The translations under genes were made by a program, and so were the position numbers. From positions 234,726-298,725 of the forward strand of contig NZ_QAJL01000001.1 of assembly GCF_003852525.1 (NCBI RefSeq): a DNA stretch of 64,000 nt, in the 5' to 3' direction. The notes under the pieces were generated by a model. It had not been told where the DNA came from. It ran no database searches and was given only the letters and a program-made list of their open reading frames with translations. Origin of the DNA: Pedobacter sp. KBW06 (GTDB lineage: Bacteria > Bacteroidota > Bacteroidia > Sphingobacteriales > Sphingobacteriaceae). Below are positions 61,873-64,000 of the stretch, piece after piece (within the stretch, counting starts at the first letter, position 1; each line of letters begins with the position of its first letter).

Positions 61873-63986
61873 ATATTGTAAAACAAGAATGCCCAACGAT
61901 CGGCAATTTCTTCAATAGCCTTATCCGTTGGCTTACCGGCACCATGGCCGGCATTAGTTTGAATGCTGATCAAAACAGGTGCATCACCCGCCTGGTCTTT
62001 CTGTAAATTTGCTGCAAATTTGAAGGAGTGCGCCGGAACAACACGATCGTCATGATCTGCGGTAGTCACCAATGTTGCAGGGTATTTAGTTCCCGCCTTC
62101 AAGGCATGTACCGGTGAGTATTTATACAAATAATCGAACATCTCTTTAGAGTCTTCAGAAGTTCCGTAGTCATAGCTCCATCCTGCTCCTGCTGTGAATT
62201 TATGGTAACGCAACATATCCATTACTCCTACTGCCGGAAAGGCTACTTTAAAAAGATCAGGACGCTGCGCCAGTGTTGCGCCAACCAATAATCCGCCATT
62301 CGAACCGCCCATACTGGCCAGGTAATCTTTCGAAGTATATTTATTGTCAATCAGGTATTCTCCTGCTGCGATAAAATCATCAAATACATTTTGCTTTTGC
62401 AGTTTTGTTCCCGCCAGGTGCCATTTTTCGCCGTACTCGCCACCACCACGGAGGTTAGCTACCGCATAAATTCCACCCTGGTCCATCAGGATAATATTAG
62501 CAGTACTGAAAGAGGGGGTCAGGCTAACATCAAAACCTCCGTATCCGTACAATACCGTCGGGTTCTTTCCATTCAGGACAATGCCTTTCTTATAGGTGAT
62601 GATCATCGGAACTTTCGTTCCATCCTTCGAAGCATAAAAAACCTGCTTGGATTCATAGTTCGCGGGATCAAAGTCTACTCCGGATTTCTTATAAACTTCA
62701 GATTTACCCGTTTCAATGGCATACCTGAAAATCGTAGCCGGATATACATAGGAGGTAAAAGTATAATACAATTCTTTTTCTGATTGCTTACTTCCAAAAC
62801 CAGAGGCCGAACCGATACCCGGTAACTTAATCTCGTGTTCCAGTTTACCATTTCTGTCGTACTGTAACACCATAGACACTGCATCTTTGATGTAATTGGC
62901 AAACAGCTTGCCACCTCCCGTTGAAGGGCTCAATACATTTTCCGTTTCTTTAATCAGGTCTTTCCAGTTTTCAACTCCCGGACTGCCTGCGTCAACGGTG
63001 ACAACCCGCCCGTTAGCTGCGTTTAGGTTCGTATAAATGAACAGTTTGCTTCCGTCATTATCAATAATGTTATGGTTTTTATCGAAATTACTTACTATTG
63101 GAATAATCTCAGCATCTTTGGCTTTCAGGTCCTTGATGTAAAGTTCGTTTCCTGAAGTGGAATTTGCGGCCGAAATGATAAGGTATCGTTCATCTTCCGT
63201 TAATCCTGCACTAATATAACGTCTTGGAGTTTTATCACCGCCAAAGATCAGCTGATCCTCCTTTTGTGCTGTCCCCAGTTTGTGATAGAATAATTTGTGG
63301 TATTGAGTCAAACCGGAAAGCTGGCTCCCTTCTGCTGGTTTGTCATAGCTGCTATAATAAAAACCATCATTTCCCTGCCAGGAGATTCCCGAGAACTTAA
63401 CATCGGTTATGGTCTCTCCAACAACAGTTTTGTCGGATGATTTCATAACGATAACTTTTGTCCAGTCAGAACCACCTTCAGACAGCTGATAGGCCAGCAG
63501 ACTTCCATCTTTCGAAAAGCTGATTCCGGCAAGTGAAGTCGTCGCATCCTTAGAAAAAGTATTTGGGTCCAGAAAAACCTCCGGCTCCCCTCCTTCTTTC
63601 TGACGGTACAGTACACTTTGGTTCTGCAGTCCTGTATTTTTATAATAATAAGTATACCCTCCTTCTTTGAATGGCTGAGAGTACTTCTCATAATTCATCA
63701 AATGCTTCAAACGCTCTTTAATATCGTTGCGGTAAGGAATTTGCGACATGTATTTCTGCGTTACTACATTTTGTGCAGTTACCCATTGTTTTGTATCCGC
63801 AGAACGGTCATCTTCCAACCATCGGTAAGGATCGTCTACATTCGTTCCAAAATAGGTGTCTTTTACGTTTTCTTTTTTCGTTTCCGGATAAATCATAGTT
63901 TTCTTTCCTGTATTACTGAGCTGAGCCTCTGCAAAAATCGGAAGCATGGTTGCCAGAAATATCAATGCATTTTTTGAGTTTTTCAT
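61851..63986 (-). CDS. prolyl oligopeptidase family serine peptidase (S9A)
   Basis: 711 residues with a signal peptide (to about 22, IFAEAQ). A seven-bladed propeller (about 80-430) precedes the alpha/beta-hydrolase domain. Catalytic Ser in SMGGSNGGLLVG, Asp in TTADHDDRVVPAHS, His in NAGHGAG. It cleaves short peptides after proline and is probably periplasmic. Length matches the family. Confidence 0.92.
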   Translation of the reverse strand: MKNSKNALIFLATMLPIFAEAQLSNTGKKTMIYPETKKENVKDTYFGTNVDDPYRWLEDDRSADTKQWVTAQNVVTQKYMSQIPYRNDIKERLKHLMNYEKYSQPFKEGGYTYYYKNTGLQNQSVLYRQKEGGEPEVFLDPNTFSKDATTSLAGISFSKDGSLLAYQLSEGGSDWTKVIVMKSSDKTVVGETITDVKFSGISWQGNDGFYYSSYDKPAEGSQLSGLTQYHKLFYHKLGTAQKEDQLIFGGDKTPRRYISAGLTEDERYLIISAANSTSGNELYIKDLKAKDAEIIPIVSNFDKNHNIIDNDGSKLFIYTNLNAANGRVVTVDAGSPGVENWKDLIKETENVLSPSTGGGKLFANYIKDAVSMVLQYDRNGKLEHEIKLPGIGSASGFGSKQSEKELYYTFTSYVYPATIFRYAIETGKSEVYKKSGVDFDPANYESKQVFYASKDGTKVPMIITYKKGIVLNGKNPTVLYGYGGFDVSLTPSFSTANIILMDQGGIYAVANLRGGGEYGEKWHLAGTKLQKQNVFDDFIAAGEYLIDNKYTSKDYLASMGGSNGGLLVGATLAQRPDLFKVAFPAVGVMDMLRYHKFTAGAGWSYDYGTSEDSKEMFDYLYKYSPVHALKAGTKYPATLVTTADHDDRVVPAHSFKFAANLQKDQAGDAPVLISIQTNAGHGAGKPTDKAIEEIADRWAFLFYNMGITYKK

Positions 63987-64000
63987 CAGTTATTTATTGT

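Noticed and set aside
1..64000. tRNA, rRNA or insertion sequence.
   Set aside because: No cloverleaf, rRNA-like sequence, transposase or flanking inverted repeats with target duplication could be seen by eye.

Overview
The window looks like a chromosomal segment of a Bacteroidota bacterium of the Sphingobacteriaceae type, most likely Pedobacter or a close relative. The evidence is a SusC/SusD pair led by an ECF sigma factor and a FecR anti-sigma, a protein ending in the gliding-motility (type IX secretion type B) C-terminal domain, promoters of the TTTG / TAnnTTTG type, weak Shine-Dalgarno sequences and moderate GC content. I see no rRNA, tRNA, CRISPR array, transposase or integrase. All functions come from reading the sequence; no database search was run.

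Layout. 1-9.2 kb: a LacI/PurR-like operator, a giant secreted subtilisin-like protein with three LamG and three Ig-like domains, and a convergent aminopeptidase P. 9.4-14.6 kb: a mixed accessory stretch with an outer-membrane barrel protein, a decayed small gene, two lipoproteins, a Tae4-like peptidoglycan amidase tightly coupled to the second lipoprotein, a GNAT enzyme and a beta-lactamase-fold hydrolase. 15.5-22.3 kb: a minus-strand TolC-RND-adaptor-AraC efflux operon whose RND pump carries an EF-hand-like loop. 22.5-27 kb: a beta-helix protein, then a GH29 fucosidase and a sulfatase in overlapping frames. 27-33.6 kb: a DMT exporter, AraC regulators, a VOC protein, an NADPH:quinone-type oxidoreductase, and a GMC oxidoreductase with its subunit-3 partner. 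33.7-39.6 kb: an orphan GHKL ATPase, small enzymes, an esterase, a surface-type protein and a PIN-PhoH protein. 39.7-48.2 kb: a complete sigma / anti-sigma / SusC / SusD locus ending in a fused phosphodiesterase-alkaline phosphatase, probably for scavenging organic phosphate.

48.9-53 kb contains a 510-base gene-free stretch ending in four helically phased DnaA-box-like 9-mers (49333-49375) beside an AT-rich segment, which is a candidate replication origin. Next come rpiB with two membrane-protein genes, a DUF4397 lipoprotein, and two tandem paralogous secreted proteins with Arg/Gly/Asp tails. 53-61.2 kb is a signalling block: two-component system 1 behind a divergent control region with two pairs of 11-bp-spaced repeats, a BlaI/BlaR1-like pair with tandem ACTA-N6-TAGT operators and a proline-rich sensor tail, and lspA followed by two-component system 2 and two PepSY-like secreted proteins. 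The window ends with a thioredoxin-fold protein and a prolyl oligopeptidase.

The strongest leads are the candidate oriC, the divergent OmpR-type operator, the Tae4-like toxin with a candidate lipoprotein immunity partner, the EF-hand loop in the RND pump, and several palindromes, including one that buries a start codon. I found no clearly new multi-gene defence system.
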